From Hexactinellida sp. DTS-2022 (lineage: Eukaryota; Porifera; Hexactinellida), in assembly GCA_028753945.1 (NCBI GenBank), contig JAPNXP010000001.1, forward strand, positions 9,538,501-9,602,500: 64,000 bases of DNA, in the 5' to 3' direction. Below are positions 10,135 to 22,252 of the stretch, in pieces; within the stretch, counting starts at the first letter, position 1; the number at the start of each line of letters is the position of its first letter. Made by a program: the position numbers and the translations under genes. The notes beneath the pieces were generated by a model. It saw only the letters and a program-made list of their open reading frames with translations. It did not search any database and was not told the origin of the DNA.

Positions 10135-12345
10135 TCTTATATATTAAATCGCGAGGGTTTGTTTTTATGTTTGTTTGTCCGGAATTGATTGAGGAACTGG
10201 TAAGAGCTACAGACTTGAAATTTGGCAGGGGGGTAGGAAATAGTGTATCTAGAAACAAGTACTAATATATAAGAAAATATTCACATCTTCCCTCTCAAAA
10301 GGTGACAAAACTATCGCTGTTAAGTATGCATTATAGAAAGTCTAACTGGGACTGCAATTTAATTGGCTGAAAAAATAAATACAAATAATTCTGGGTCAAT
10401 AGACTCAATACATTTGACCAATAAATTTTACCCTATAAGTTAGTACGTACTTCAATAGTCCCATTAATCGCATAAATAGTTTATTTAGTAAAAGTTAAAC
10501 TCAAACCTTTCATTCCACCTTATAAACTCTTCATTTCCAAACTTTTGATTAATTAATCAATTAGATTTCAGATTTGCTACTCATAAACCCGAAAAAAGAT
10601 ATATTTGTTAGTTAGGAATAAATTTCGTATCAATGACTTTTTTAGTATGAATTAATGAATTAATTTACCGAGGATCATGAGCATATATTATTATGACAAG
10701 CTGCTCGTCCGCGCTACGCGCGTTCTTACAACTTGCACTCGGGCCTGCGGCCCTCGCTTGTATTCATGGCAAATTATGCCTGTTGTATTTAGATACTGTG
10801 GAGTGTAACGGAAATTTAACGAAAATTATACATCCTTTCCTTACGTCACGTTTTTTGCCATTTTGGAATAAAAAGTACGATCTGTGACATTCGTAATCCT
10901 TCTCCCCTCTCGAAAGCGTTACGTAACGTTCGAAGGCCTCATACGTAGGTTGGTTATATTATGGGAAATCATTTAGGAATTATAATAGCTGTCCGCTAGC
11001 CTATGTACAAATGACCGTATATAGAGTAACCTTTAGCAGATTCTATTTTATAGTATGTAGTGGCCCCCTAAGCAGTATATTTAAGAAGACCGACCGCAAT
11101 ACGCGCGTTCTCACAACTTATTCTCGAGCCTTCGGTCCTCGCGTGAATTTACAACAATCTTGATTCCTTAATTAGAATAGACAAATTTGTTATTTCAGAA
11201 AGAAAGACTTTTAGACTAAATCATAATAATATATGCTCATGATCCTCGGTAAATTAATACATTAATTCATGCTAAAAAAGTCATTGATACGAAATTTATT
11301 CCAAACTAACAAATATATCTTTTTTCGGGTTTATGAGTAGCAAATCTGAAATCTAATTGATTAATTAATCAAAAGTTTGGAAATGAAGAGTTTATAAGGT
11401 GGAATGAAAGGTTTGAGTTTAACTTTTACTAAATAGACTATTTGTGCGATTAATAGGGCTATTGAAGTACTAACTTATAGGGTAAAATTTATTGGTCAAA
11501 TGTATTGACCCAGAATTATTTGTATTTATTTTTTCAGCCAATTAAATTGCAGTCTCTGTTAGGCTTTCTATAATGCATAATTAACAGCTGATAGTTTTGA
11601 CACCTTTTGAGAGGGAAGATATGAATATTTTTCTTAGATATTAGAACTTGTTCCTAGAAACAATATTTCCTACCCCTCTGCCAAATTTCAAGTCTGTAGC
11701 TCTTACCAGTTCCTCAATCAATTCTGAACAAACAAACAAACAAAAAAATCATTGTGATTTAATATATAAGATTTAGTCTAAAATACTTTCTTTCAGAAAT
11801 AACAAATTTGTCTATTCTAATTAAGGATCAAAATTGTTGTAAATTCACGCGAGGACCGAAGGCTCGAGAATAAGTTGTGAGAACGCGCGTATTGCGGTCG
11901 GTCAGCTTAAATATACTGCTTAGGGGGCCACTACATACTATAAAATAGAATCTGCTAAACTTTAAAGGTTACTCTATACACGGTCATTTGTACATAGGCT
12001 AACGGACAGCTATTATAATTCCTGAATGATTTCCCGTAATATCAGTAACCTACGTATGAGGCCTTCGAACGTTACGTAACGCTTTCGAGAGGGGAGAAGG
12101 ATTACGAATGTCACAGATCGTACTTTTTATTCCAAAATGGCAAAAAACGTGACGTAAGGAAAGGGATGTATAATTTTCGTTAAATTTGCGTTACACTCCA
12201 CAGTATCTAAATACAACAGGCATAACATTTGAAAAAGGTATTTGCCATGAATAGAAGCGAGGGCCGCAGGCCCAAGTGCAAGTTTTAAGAACTCGCGTAG
12301 TGCGGACGAGCAGCTTGTCCTTATTACTTATGATAGCTAGCGAAT
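10135..12345. mobile_element. composite Helitron-like element, Y-X-Y'-X' inverted arrangement
   Basis: Block Y (about 10135-10692) begins TCTTATATATTAAATC, then (TTTG)n and TCCGGAATTGA, a second Helitron-type 5' end. Block X (about 10693-11225) follows and carries two GC-rich hairpin clusters such as GGGCC-TGC-GGCCC. Y' (about 11221-11773) is the reverse complement of Y, and X' (about 11774-12330) is the reverse complement of X. Identity between arms is high by eye, which implies a recent rearrangement or head-to-head insertion. The open frame at 10693-10887 lies in X, is not matched by an equivalent frame in X', and is unlikely to code. Confidence 0.7.
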
Positions 12346-12349
12346 AATA

Positions 12350-14489
12350 TGCTTTTGGTCTCCATTAAAGATTGATTATGTTAATTATAGTTATTCTGAT
12401 CAAAAATATATAATAATTAAGATTGTTCTCCCGTGGCTATGTTGGAAATTAGTAGGAACCTAGGATTCATATAAACCTGGAGTTATACACTTTAGGTGAT
12501 CTACGTACATGGAAGGTTAGACAACGTGACTTTCTGTACTTTTGGTACTGATTATTCAGGGACGAATGCGTCCCGTTAAGTCACCTCCCGGAAATTAAGT
12601 TTGCCCTTATTTAGATAACAATAGGAAACTTAATATAAATGTTGAAAAATTAATACATTTAACAAAAATAAAATTTCATTTTTTCGTTCTAACTAGGCTG
12701 ATTTTTTTCCATTTCAAAATTCAAACTTGTTCACGATTAAATAATAAATCGTAGAAGTCACAAAATTGGTCAAATAATTGAATAAAACTAACCTTCGAAA
12801 GAACTCAATCCAACTTACAATATATTAATGAAAAATTATTATGTGAATTCCCTCCTACATTAATGATCTATCTATTTATATACGAAATACTGTGCATTAT
12901 AATTCCACTGTAATTAGTGGTAGCTAACCTAACAATCAAAGCTTCTACACAGCCACACAATCTTAGAACATAAAGGACAACATCTAACACAACGTCTTAT
13001 TGTAAGTAATCGGTACATAAAAATAGTGGTGCTCTCTATACACTGCACGTATTCATGTGATCACATTGAAATAATGAGGGATTTGGATACCAGGCGGATT
13101 TCAATATGTGAATACAAATCAGTTCGAATTCAGTTATTAGAAAAGAATTACTATCTAAGAATAGGCAGCCATAACATAATATATCTAGATTTGTAAACTG
13201 TTAGTAATAACTACACGTATAATGAATTAAACTGATATTGGTATAGAACAATAGTATAAAATAGAATAAACATACCATTCTGTGTTTCATAGAATAAATA
13301 GTAAACTAGATATTGTAGCTTGCACGAGTAGCATCTTTCATAATCCCTTGTTATAGAAATAAGTTCTGAGCCATAGGAGCAGAGACAGATTGCTCATGAA
13401 CAACAAAATAACATTGGTAGATAGAAACTATAAAATAAACTGAATAATTATAGAGACATACAAATAGCTGTGATAATACAGAGAAATATACTGTAGATAG
13501 GATTCCCAAATGCCCGTACGGATTGCATTAATTTAAATATAATTGGCTAATATTTAAGCGCCATATTACCAAGAGATTCTAAGTAGGCCAATAGATAATC
13601 CGAAAGATGATAATTTGTTCGATTAATTAGAATATGTTCTTCTTATTCAAGAAGTTTAGAATGTATACCGTAATTGAGATTTTTCTGCCGTGTTGAGGAC
13701 AAAATTCATTGATTTCTTTTCCTGGTATTATTCCTACCTCATTTATCTAGACCTGGTCATTATGAAAGTTGTCTATTGATCATTTTGCATCAGTGCAGTG
13801 TTACATACACTGTTACTGAGTCACAATTATAATGTAAGCATGTATCTTATGTTAGACTGTGGTTATTCGGGATTAGGTCTTATATGTCTACATAGCAAGA
13901 TTAGCAATGATGTTGCAGTTTATGGGCATGCCTCCTGATACGGCACGGCTTTCCAAATGCAATGTCCCTTAAATTTAGCTATAAACGTAACGAATAATTG
14001 TTGCAGTTGTATACAAATTAGTCGGTTAGTCAACTAGTCTATTAAATTATATATTCGATTGAAAACTATCTTCCCATAAAGTGACTGGGTAGAGTTTCTG
14101 AGATGTATCTACCGATTTAAATTTAAATTTCAATTCCGTTAGAGTTCCAAATGAATAGACTCCAGCAATTATATAATTATGAGATCAGAAACTTAATTAA
14201 GTTCATGGTTCTAGGCAGACAACAATTCGAACTATAATAAGGTTAATTTGAATCAGTTCAAGTTTTGAACTATAAGTACTCTTAAATGAGAATTTGGAAG
14301 TGTGAAAATGGGAGAAATGGCTACTATCATTATTGTATGGATCTGCTTAGTGAGCTGAGAATCTGTAGACTGTCCTTATTGCACGACAAAAGATTGAGAC
14401 TCGCTAATTATTGAAGTCCAAACTCTGGATAAAGCCCTGATTTTAGGGTACACTAATGGCCTTGTCACTTATAATTTCATAAAATGGAG
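12350..14489. other. AT-rich spacer, no gene seen
   Basis: I find no open frame worth calling, no strong splice-bounded exon and no clear terminal repeats. It may hold regulatory DNA for the minus-strand genes to the right, or undetected exons. Confidence 0.4.
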
Positions 14490-14636
14490 TTTACTTATCC
14501 ACCGATCATCGGCGTTTGTATTAAAAAACTTCGCTACTTTATACCGATTTTTTTTTTTATGATTATAAAAACACCATCGGTAGAAACTAGCCAGGTTATT
14601 TAATACAAACGCCGATGATCGGTGGATAAGTAAATT
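14490..14636. mobile_element. hairpin MITE, TTTACTTAT ends (copy 2)
   Basis: Left end TTTACTTATCCACCGATCA and right end TGATCGGTGGATAAGTAAA are perfect inverted repeats. The arms continue with 'ggcgtttgtattaaa' on both sides. It is the same family as 4701-4860. Confidence 0.85.
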
Positions 14637-14639
14637 CCT

Positions 14640-15865
14640 AAAATGACACATCTACACACTTGAGAGATTGGATGGAAACTCCAGTAAATAGCAATTGGAG
14701 TGTGTTGGTAGTACTTTTGTGAGTATTTTTAAAAAAAATATTTTTTAGAATAATACCTACCTTAAGTAATTTGGCTTTGAAAATCATATTTCTTGAATGG
14801 TGAATAAAATCATAGAAGGCATAGACGATATATTAATTATCCATTCGTATCTGTTGAATTAAATACGTAATCCAGTTGATTGTTCTAAAAGAAATTAAGT
14901 ATAAATAGTATAGAAAGTTGACAATTAAATATAATAAATTTGGAGCGAATTGATAAGGGAAAGTCTATCTATCTATGTATGCACTAAATGAAGGGCTGCA
15001 CTTGTCCTTATAAACAGTACAGTACTCACCTGTGTATGCAAATAGTCACTTTAACTGTGCCGAGTTGGAAGGTGTGTTTCAATATCTCCAACCAGGTCCA
15101 GAGGTGATGACATCACTCACATTATCAGATTTAATCTGACATGCTCTGGCTTGATTAGACGGTACGCTATAATGCTATTTGAAATATATACCACTACTCT
15201 ATGTCTGGCCCTACAATACTAATGTTCCTATAAGCAAACAGAATGCTACATCTGTACCAATGTGAGTAGCACGGTAGGTTGATTGGTGGGGAGTGGGATG
15301 AGGTGTGCTAGACGTGTTACAATCTGATCAGCTGTTTGAGCTTATTAGACGAGTTACTTGTACGGACGTGTTTATTCAAGCGATTTGTAATTACACAAGT
15401 AACAAACGACACACAACACAAATAAACAAAAGTTAAAATGATGAAATTAATGGGATATTAGCAAATAGGCTACCCGTTCAAATTCCATCCTACGTGCATC
15501 CCATTCCTTTGTGACTGTAACGTAGTCAAGATACCCAATAGGCCATATACCACACCCAATCAATAGAAATATCAGCAAATACAAATAATATAACAAATAA
15601 ATCTGTTTAATAAATATACACAAAAGAAGGCTGTCTACTAAAACGATACCGAGTCCAGGTGGATATATTCCGATTGTGTGAATTAAAAACATAAAATGTT
15701 AATTGAATAACAAACACAAATAAAATTCAGATTGTCATTAAACCATGAGTGGGTGGGTCCCTTGGCCCGAACAGACCAGTTGCAATCTCTAATAATTCTC
15801 ATAGAATGAATGACTATATAATTCTAATTAATTAAGCTAAGTAAAGTGTAATACTACAACAGTAC
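14640..15865. other. spacer, possibly holding 3' exons of the Hakai-like gene
   Basis: A hydrophobic minus-strand open frame (15447-15692) lacks zinc ligands and is probably accidental. A good donor (cacag|gtgagtac on the minus strand near 15023) hints at an exon, but I could not find the expected RING and C2H2 codons. Confidence 0.3.
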
Positions 15866-16789
15866 CAGTCGTCCATAGATTAAGATCGGCTTCATACAAA
15901 GAGGACATAAGTGAGCATTGGGGATTGCAGTGGGATCACCGATCAATTTCTCCTAAATTGAATTATAACATAAATTAAGAAATAGACTGACACAAGGTAA
16001 GAAAATAATAATAACAGTTAGGATTACAAATTTAGTCCCATTAAGATTTATTACAAACTGGATATCATGAAATTATCGATTTTAATAAAAATAAGTACAT
16101 GACGAATCAAAATTATTGATGGCTAAAGACATCCACCTAACTTTCCTGTGGAAAATCTAACTATAAAAGCAATCTATATTGTCGAGCGTTCAAAATATAT
16201 AAAATGTTTTGAGATATTTGAGAGAAAATGGATTGGTTCTATATGCAACCGAGATAGAACTAATTTAGACTCGTCAGGTTGATTTAAACCAAACTGAACC
16301 CATCACAAATTATTTGTCAAACAGGAACGAGAGATGCAGGGAAATTGAATAGGTACTTCAACTAAATAAAATCTTCAATTAAACCTATACGAATGACTTA
16401 ATTTCGCCTGCACAATCAAAATACATGTTCAGTGGGTAACATGTCGGATATATTTAATCACACAATAAGTACTACCGTGTGATTCCAAGGTAACTTCGTT
16501 TGTGTAACAGATCCACTCCTATTTGAACCTAAGAATAGAGATAATAAAATTGTGGATTAAAAGGTTGTATAATTAATTAATAGGTCTACTCACTTATGTT
16601 GGTATCTGGGTTCTGGTTTCGCTTTATTCTTATAGTTTTCTTAAGACGGGACGACTTCTTATTTTTATCACTCGGTAGTTTGGGCTTAAGTTGTATTCGG
16701 ATATTTTTCCTAACTTGAGACCTTTCTTGCCCATCGACCTTGTATTTTCCGTCTAAATCGTGCTCCAGTTCACCTGGATCCATCTCCAT
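15866..16789 (-). CDS. Hakai (CBLL1)-like E3 ligase, partial gene model
   Basis: Two minus-strand exons are supported. Exon A (16594-16789) starts with ATG (MEMDPGELE), encodes a basic segment with IRIQLKPKL and ends at a GTGAGT donor in phase 1. Exon B (15866-15952, acceptor tttag, donor GTACTG) encodes LCPLCMKPILIYGRL, which matches the first RING cysteines and the C-x2-C-x2-PI-x-IYGR signature of Hakai, an E3 ligase for phosphotyrosine substrates and a subunit of the m6A writer complex. Phases of A and B do not join directly, so an exon is missing between them. The rest of the RING (PCKH-type) and the C2H2 domain were not found. Identification rests mainly on that short motif. Confidence 0.5.
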
Positions 16790-16839
16790 AGCAATTGTAT
16801 CAAGTGTGTAAGTCAGAAGCGAATAAGGGGTATACACAT

Positions 16840-17334
16840 TAATTTAAATAACACTAAATGGTGGAATTCATAAGAATAGCTCTTAAACTTAGATTTCATT
16901 AAATTATAGCTACAAGTGTTATGCCTATCGGCTATATTAAATTAAATTACATTATAAACAAGCGTCACGCCTGCTCAACAGAAAAATAGGCTACAAAAGC
17001 AAATGTAGCTACCGCTTTTAAAACTGAAAATATACCATCAAGGTGCTACAGGAACTGTATGAGTCAATATGTAATAATGAATGCAAGTATTTTCATTGTA
17101 GAAATAGTACAGCGTTCCACTATCATTTGACAAAACACTACTACGCATACCATATCCATTATATAATTATTCCCAATACTACGTGTACGGGTATCAATAT
17201 ATTAGTATAGAGCATTGGAATGTAGAATAGCTTAAAATGATTAAGATAAATATACAGTCAATGCAAGTATATACAGAGTGGTTAACAATACAGAGTAAAA
17301 GAGTAATAATATTTACATACAAGACTTGTACAAA
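16840..17334. other. spacer between KCTD-like and Hakai-like genes
   Basis: AT-rich with no open frame. It probably includes the 3' end of the KCTD-like gene and the Hakai-like gene's promoter. Confidence 0.4.
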
Positions 17335-18190
17335 CTAAATAAGCCGTGCCTCCCTTAGCTTCTTGAGGGTGTCAGGGTCGAACGAATCCTCTCCCACTAT
17401 CTTCGAACCGATAAAAGAGGCATTCAGTAGCCCCTCGCACTTCTCGAAACGGGCCTGAGACATATCGCAATACTCGAAATTCACAGATTTCTTGAACTTA
17501 CAGTTCTGAAAAACCGCATCACATAGATTGGACCGTTCGAAGTCTATGGTCTCGTTGAACAGAAGGTCTTTGAACGTGACTCCCCTCAGGTCCTTGAAGT
17601 CCAGGTGGACAGAGCTGCTAACCACGCCCTTAACGGCCTTCAGGATCCCATTCTCCAGCTGATTCTGAGTGATGGCGGACTGCGAGGTGAGTCTGTTCCG
17701 GATCTTATCCTCGAGACTAGAGAACACAACGTAATAACACAAGTGAATAGCAGGGGTTAGTTAGTACTTACTCTGAGAGCTGGTAGAAGCTAGCCTCGGC
17801 CAGCAGCTCGCGGAGGAACTGCTTGTCGCTGGGCAGGTCGGAGACGCCGCGCAGGGAGTTGAGAATGTACCGGAAGTAGGTCCCGTCTCGGTCGACAAAT
17901 ATCGGTTTCGAAGCGGAGGCCAGATCTGGCTTGCGCTTGAATATCTCCACAAAGTACGTCTCCGGCTTGAGGAGGAGGGTGGCCAGAGAGGTGCAGAAGT
18001 AGTGCCCGCCCACATTCAGCTCCACCACCAACTGCTGGGACTTGGCCTCGTGCGAGTCCTCTGCCCCGCCTACGGTGGGCACCGTGAAGCGCTGCTCGCT
18101 AGGGTTGAACGCGTCAAGTTCCTGGTTCACAAAGCTAAGGTCCCCTCCTTTGGGGCTTTTGTCGGATTTTCTCCTTGTTTTAAAGGCCAT
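17335..18190 (-). CDS. KCTD-type BTB/pentapeptide-repeat protein
   Basis: The gene has two exons, 17772-18190 and 17335-17716, separated by a 55-bp intron (GTAAGT...TCTCTAG). Together they give 266 residues in one frame. Residues about 51-139 are a T1-type BTB domain starting VVELNVGGHYF, with the usual FVDRDGTYFRYILNSLR core. Residues about 175-235 contain A/C-x-F-type pentapeptide repeats (LRGVTFKDLLF, CDAVFQNCKF, SQARFEKCEG). BTB plus pentapeptides is the KCTD9-like plan; such proteins oligomerise and often act as Cullin-3 adaptors. The N-terminus is basic (KTRRKSDKSPK). No KCTD9 N-terminal ubiquitin-like domain is seen. The ATG at 18190 is in good context (caaATGG). Confidence 0.85.
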
Positions 18191-19011
18191 TTGCTAATCG
18201 TTATAACAAATTAATTGAGAATTCCAGCAGTGAAGCAGTATTATGATAAGAAAAGGAAAAAGGGAAAAGTGATTGGGTATGTCAGTTGCGTAGTTTCCCA
18301 GAAATATATAGAAACTATCCTTTTGAGTAACATAAATGCAATGAGTACAGGAAGAGTTTAATTAATCACTTAATGTATAACGCATTAGTTGATTAATTAA
18401 TTAGCCATTACTAGATAACCCATTCCAAATACAAGAATAAATAATAGTTGCACAAACACAACTCTGCAAACAATATCAGCTTATATATTATGAATTAAAC
18501 CATTTCGGCATACAGTAGAGATAAGTGTCTAGCTTGGTCCAGACGCCTAAGCAATCTCTTCTCGCTTATTTCAACGAATAACTATTGAAATATGGTAAAG
18601 TTGGTAGCAACAATCTAAACATGCTTATAGACTTTGTGGATCTCGGCAAAGTTTGTACGTGTTGCTAAACAAGTTATCACTGTCTATATAAGAGGAATTA
18701 ATAATCCAATTGTGGTTTTGGATAATTTATATTATTACGTTCCATTTCAAACCATTGTTGCAACTTTATTTCAATAGGACGCTTTATATTATACTACACA
18801 ATAATTAAATATTAATTAATTATTAATTAAGAACTATAATTGTAAGTAAAGTGGAAGAAGTCCAATGGACCCTTCGTTTACTTCGATATAAGTTCGTTTT
18901 AACTAAAGTGAAGTAAATTCAACAAATGTATCCGTCGGGAAATATAAAAAACTTCACTATAAGCGGGTATTTCATTAGATCATACTTGTTATCAATGGAG
19001 TTTCATGAATC
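18191..19011. other. AT-rich spacer upstream of the KCTD-like gene
   Basis: No open frame of note. It presumably holds the KCTD-like promoter. No TATA box is convincingly placed. Confidence 0.4.
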
Positions 19012-19787
19012 ACGAGCCCTTCGGTCTCGGTCGCTTTGCGACAGATCGGTGCTACGCACCTCAAGTTAACGGCCGCTGTGCGGCCTTACTCCTCACCCTT
19101 TCTGTCATGGAAATGGTAGAAAGGGACGTTATGATTTTGAATTTTCATTATTTTGTTTACCTATTTGTGTAAACAACAACAACAACAATAAATACTCATA
19201 TTATAAATTTATAAATGCGAAATTCGTGTTCAGCACACTTGTTTACTTATAATACCGTTGAAAGCTAACTTCTCGGTAGATTTTGAATTTTCATTAATTT
19301 GTTTACCTATTTTGTGTAAACAACAACAACAAATATTCATGTTAGAAATTTTTAAACGCGAAAATCGTGTTCAGCATACTTGTTTACCTATAATACCCGT
19401 TGGAAGCTAACTTCTAGGTTGATTTTGAATTTTCATTAATTTGTTTACCTATTTTGTGTAAACAACAACAACAAATATTCATATTAGAAATTTTTAAACG
19501 CGAAAATCGTGTTCAGCATACTTGTTTACCTATAATACCCGTTGAAAGCTAACTTCTAGGTTGATTTTGAATTTTCATTAATTTGTTTACCTATTTGTGT
19601 AAACAACAACAACAAAAATTCATATTAGAAATTTTAAACGCGAAAATCGTGTTCAGCATACTTGTTTACCTATTATAACATTTGAAAGTTAGTTTATATC
19701 CCATATTAATTGCGGTTTCTATTCCCCCATCACTTTAATATAATCCGGACAAACACACACACAACAATCGAGATTTAATAATATAGA
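19012..19787 (-). mobile_element. Helitron/Helentron-like element with tandem core (copy 2)
   Basis: Same family and orientation as 7203-8461. The minus-strand 5' end A|TCTATATTATTAAATCTCG lies at 19787, about four monomers of roughly 141 bp follow, and the four-hairpin block lies at 19013-19085. Bases flanking the two hairpin ends differ, which fixes the element boundary at or next to CGAGCCC. It has no ORF. Confidence 0.65.
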
Positions 19788-20383
19788 TGTAGAAAGTTAA
19801 AGTTGCATTAATTAAATTATAACTATCTTAGTACAAAGTACTTAAAGAGTTTGTTGTGATATCGATTTAATTCAGTTGAAATTCATTAAACTATAATAAT
19901 GTTATCAACAAAAAATAGCCGGTAATTATTAAAAAAATTATACTTCAAATAACATACATATTTTGCCAATTTAATCCAAAGAAGCAGAAATATATGTGAT
20001 CTTTGCTTAAATAAGATGTGAATGATATAAGAACATTGTGTTCGAGTCAAAATTGAGCAATTTGCTTATTAATATTAATAAGAAACTTGACAATTTGTTG
20101 TAAGGTAAGTTATCAAATAAGATCAGGTTCCACGTATATCGATACATAGAAGCAGACTAGTGAGATCACTTACTACCATATTACATAGTGCATTTGTGTC
20201 TATGAACATTCGAGGTATCTCTCAATTTGCGACATTCATTTGTTAATTGATCGGTTGAGCGAACTGCAATAGATTAATATATTCCAATAAGGCTATCTGT
20301 TCAAACAGTCTTGTAGAGATTCAAAGAATTGAGATATAAGAAGGGCGAATCGGTACTAGCTCTGCTCAAAGAGATTTTGGAAA
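19788..20383. other. upstream region of the disintegrin gene
   Basis: AT-rich. A tataag-like motif lies about 50 bp before the start codon (20335-20342). No other signal stands out. Confidence 0.35.
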
Positions 20384-21349
20384 ATGTACAAGTATTCAAA
20401 AGTTTACATTTGTGTATTGTGTATGACTATATTATGCTGCATAGAATCTTTAGAAGGGGCAGATAATGCGACATGTGGGAACGGCGTGGTGGAGGGGGCG
20501 GAGCAGTGCGACTGTGGAACGGAAGAATACTGCAACGAATACGAGCCGTGTTGCGACAGAGAGAACTGCTTATTCAGATCTACAGAGCACGTGTGTCGCG
20601 GGAATACGGCCGCATTCGACTCCAGCTGTGACCTGCCTGAGCGCTGCGATGGCGGCAGCAGCGGGTGTCCGGAGGACTGCTACAAGCGGGACGGATACGA
20701 ATGCCGGGAGGAGGGGGCCCTGTCGTACTGCTACTCCGGGAAGTGCAGGAGCCACAGTGGGCAGTGCAGTCACTACTGGGGAGCAGGGAGCAATAGCGCG
20801 TTGGACTATTGCTACCAACAGCTGAACAGTATGGGGAATAAGTACGGAAACTGCGGAGTAGAGGAAGACGGGAGTTTTAAGCCGTGCAGCGAGGTTGATG
20901 GGTATTGTGGCAAACTGTTCTGTGTGAGAGACCCAGACAAGCGGCCGGTAATGGGAGTCTCATACTCTATCTACACAATAACATATATAAACGGAGATCA
21001 GGACGCGGGAATAACGTGCGTCAGTGTGAATATAACCCTCGAGGGTAACAAACTAGACCCGGGACTGGTGTACGATGGGACCAAGTGTGCAGCAGACTCG
21101 GTCTGTGTTGAGAACCACTGTGTTAAGCTAAGTGACAACGGCAGCAACAGATGCCCAGAATACGAAGGGAAGGAGTGCAATGGGAATGGGATATGCAACA
21201 ACCACTTTAAGTGTCAATGCAATGACAACAGCTACTCAGACCCTATGCTGTGTACTGGGGCTGGACAGCTGGTATCGATGGGGTCTCAGCTCAAGAACTT
21301 CTCTCCTTACTGGCTAACTACTGTTGCTTTGCTACTTATGGTACTGTAG
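20384..21349 (+). CDS. secreted/GPI-type disintegrin-cysteine-rich-EGF protein without protease
   Basis: This is a 321-residue intronless protein. Residues 1-26 are a signal peptide (hydrophobic core ICVLCMTILCC). Residues about 31-100 are a disintegrin module beginning CGNGVVEGAEQCDCG and containing SSCDLPERCDG. Residues about 101-250 match the ADAM cysteine-rich region (KRDGYEC, CYSGKC, GNCG). Residues about 258-292 are EGF-like (KECNGNGICNNHFKCQC). The tail is hydrophobic (YWLTTVALLLMVL) with no cytoplasmic part, which suggests GPI anchoring. The pro- and metalloprotease domains of ADAMs are absent, and the start codon directly precedes the signal peptide, so this is not a simple truncation. 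The disintegrin is shortened: the CxxGxCCxxC segment before the integrin-loop cysteines is missing. A role in adhesion is inferred. Confidence 0.8.
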   Translation: MYKYSKVYICVLCMTILCCIESLEGADNATCGNGVVEGAEQCDCGTEEYCNEYEPCCDRENCLFRSTEHVCRGNTAAFDSSCDLPERCDGGSSGCPEDCYKRDGYECREEGALSYCYSGKCRSHSGQCSHYWGAGSNSALDYCYQQLNSMGNKYGNCGVEEDGSFKPCSEVDGYCGKLFCVRDPDKRPVMGVSYSIYTITYINGDQDAGITCVSVNITLEGNKLDPGLVYDGTKCAADSVCVENHCVKLSDNGSNRCPEYEGKECNGNGICNNHFKCQCNDNSYSDPMLCTGAGQLVSMGSQLKNFSPYWLTTVALLLMVL

Positions 21350-21444
21350 ATGAAGCAATTACCCCACACAGATACTGTAACTCTATATGATATCTTTTGG
21401 CATTTCGTAATCACCATCCATTCAGTCTTATAACCGAATTGTTT

Positions 21445-21450
21445 ATTAAA
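21445..21450 (+). promoter_or_regulatory. possible polyadenylation signal ATTAAA
   Basis: The common variant ATTAAA lies about 100 bp after the disintegrin gene stop. Confidence 0.35.
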
Positions 21451-22252
21451 TCTGCTCACTCAATTCCACATGTTGTCTTCAGTATCATACAAGTAAATTT
21501 TGCGAATTTCTATATATGTACAGTATGTAATTAATTAAATAACAGTTGTACATGATATGAATAGCCAACTCGGGGAACCTTCAAATGTCATTCAGGACAC
21601 TTGACATGAATTCACTTTGGAAGTATATGTTGTAACAACCATTTCATTGGAAAGATAAGATCAGAACCACTCATGGTGAATCCTCATGGGGACAAAATAT
21701 GCCTTTCATATTAAATGATTTGGACTTTAAATAGTGTAGCAATGATATTATATTCAAACATTGACAGCAATATATTAATTAATTATAAATAAGTCCCAGC
21801 AGTACAGTAGTTCAATTCTATTACATTGTTGTTAATTTGAGATGTGTGTCCAATGTACATTCTATATGGATTTGCAATAAATTTTAAATGTCTACAAGCC
21901 TAGGTCACCTTTAGCTAAAACCAAAAAGGGAGAATCGATTTCGACCTCGCAGAGAATCAGGTAGTTGAATGAGTTCATTTGATAACATTATGGCATAGCA
22001 GCATATCAGAGACTAAATACTGGCGTGATTTAGAGAACATTAGCTACCTTCCGTTAAGACAAATAAGTAAAGCTGAGTATTCTATGTTCAAAATTCAAAC
22101 CAACATATTTATCATCCATTAATTAATTAATTAAACAATAAGTAGAATTAATGACTGACACTTTGCATAAAACAATATTTACATGAGACTTAGTATTAAC
22201 TTAGAAACAACAGAGCTATAACATGCAAACAAAACAGCTGATAAGAAGGAAG
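21451..22252. other. convergent 3' spacer between disintegrin and actin genes
   Basis: AT-rich with no open frame or repeat recognised. It holds the 3' untranslated regions of two convergent genes. Confidence 0.4.

Noticed and set aside
10693-10887. 64-codon open frame in block X
   Set aside because: The inverted copy of the same block does not keep it open, and it lies in a hairpin-rich transposon segment.
10135-12345. Long terminal repeats of a retrotransposon
   Set aside because: Repeated blocks are inverted, not direct, and no reverse transcriptase, primer site or TG...CA ends are present.
15447-15692. 81-codon hydrophobic minus-strand frame
   Set aside because: AT-rich DNA easily gives such Leu/Ile/Tyr-rich frames. 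It has no splice fit to the Hakai-like exons and no family.
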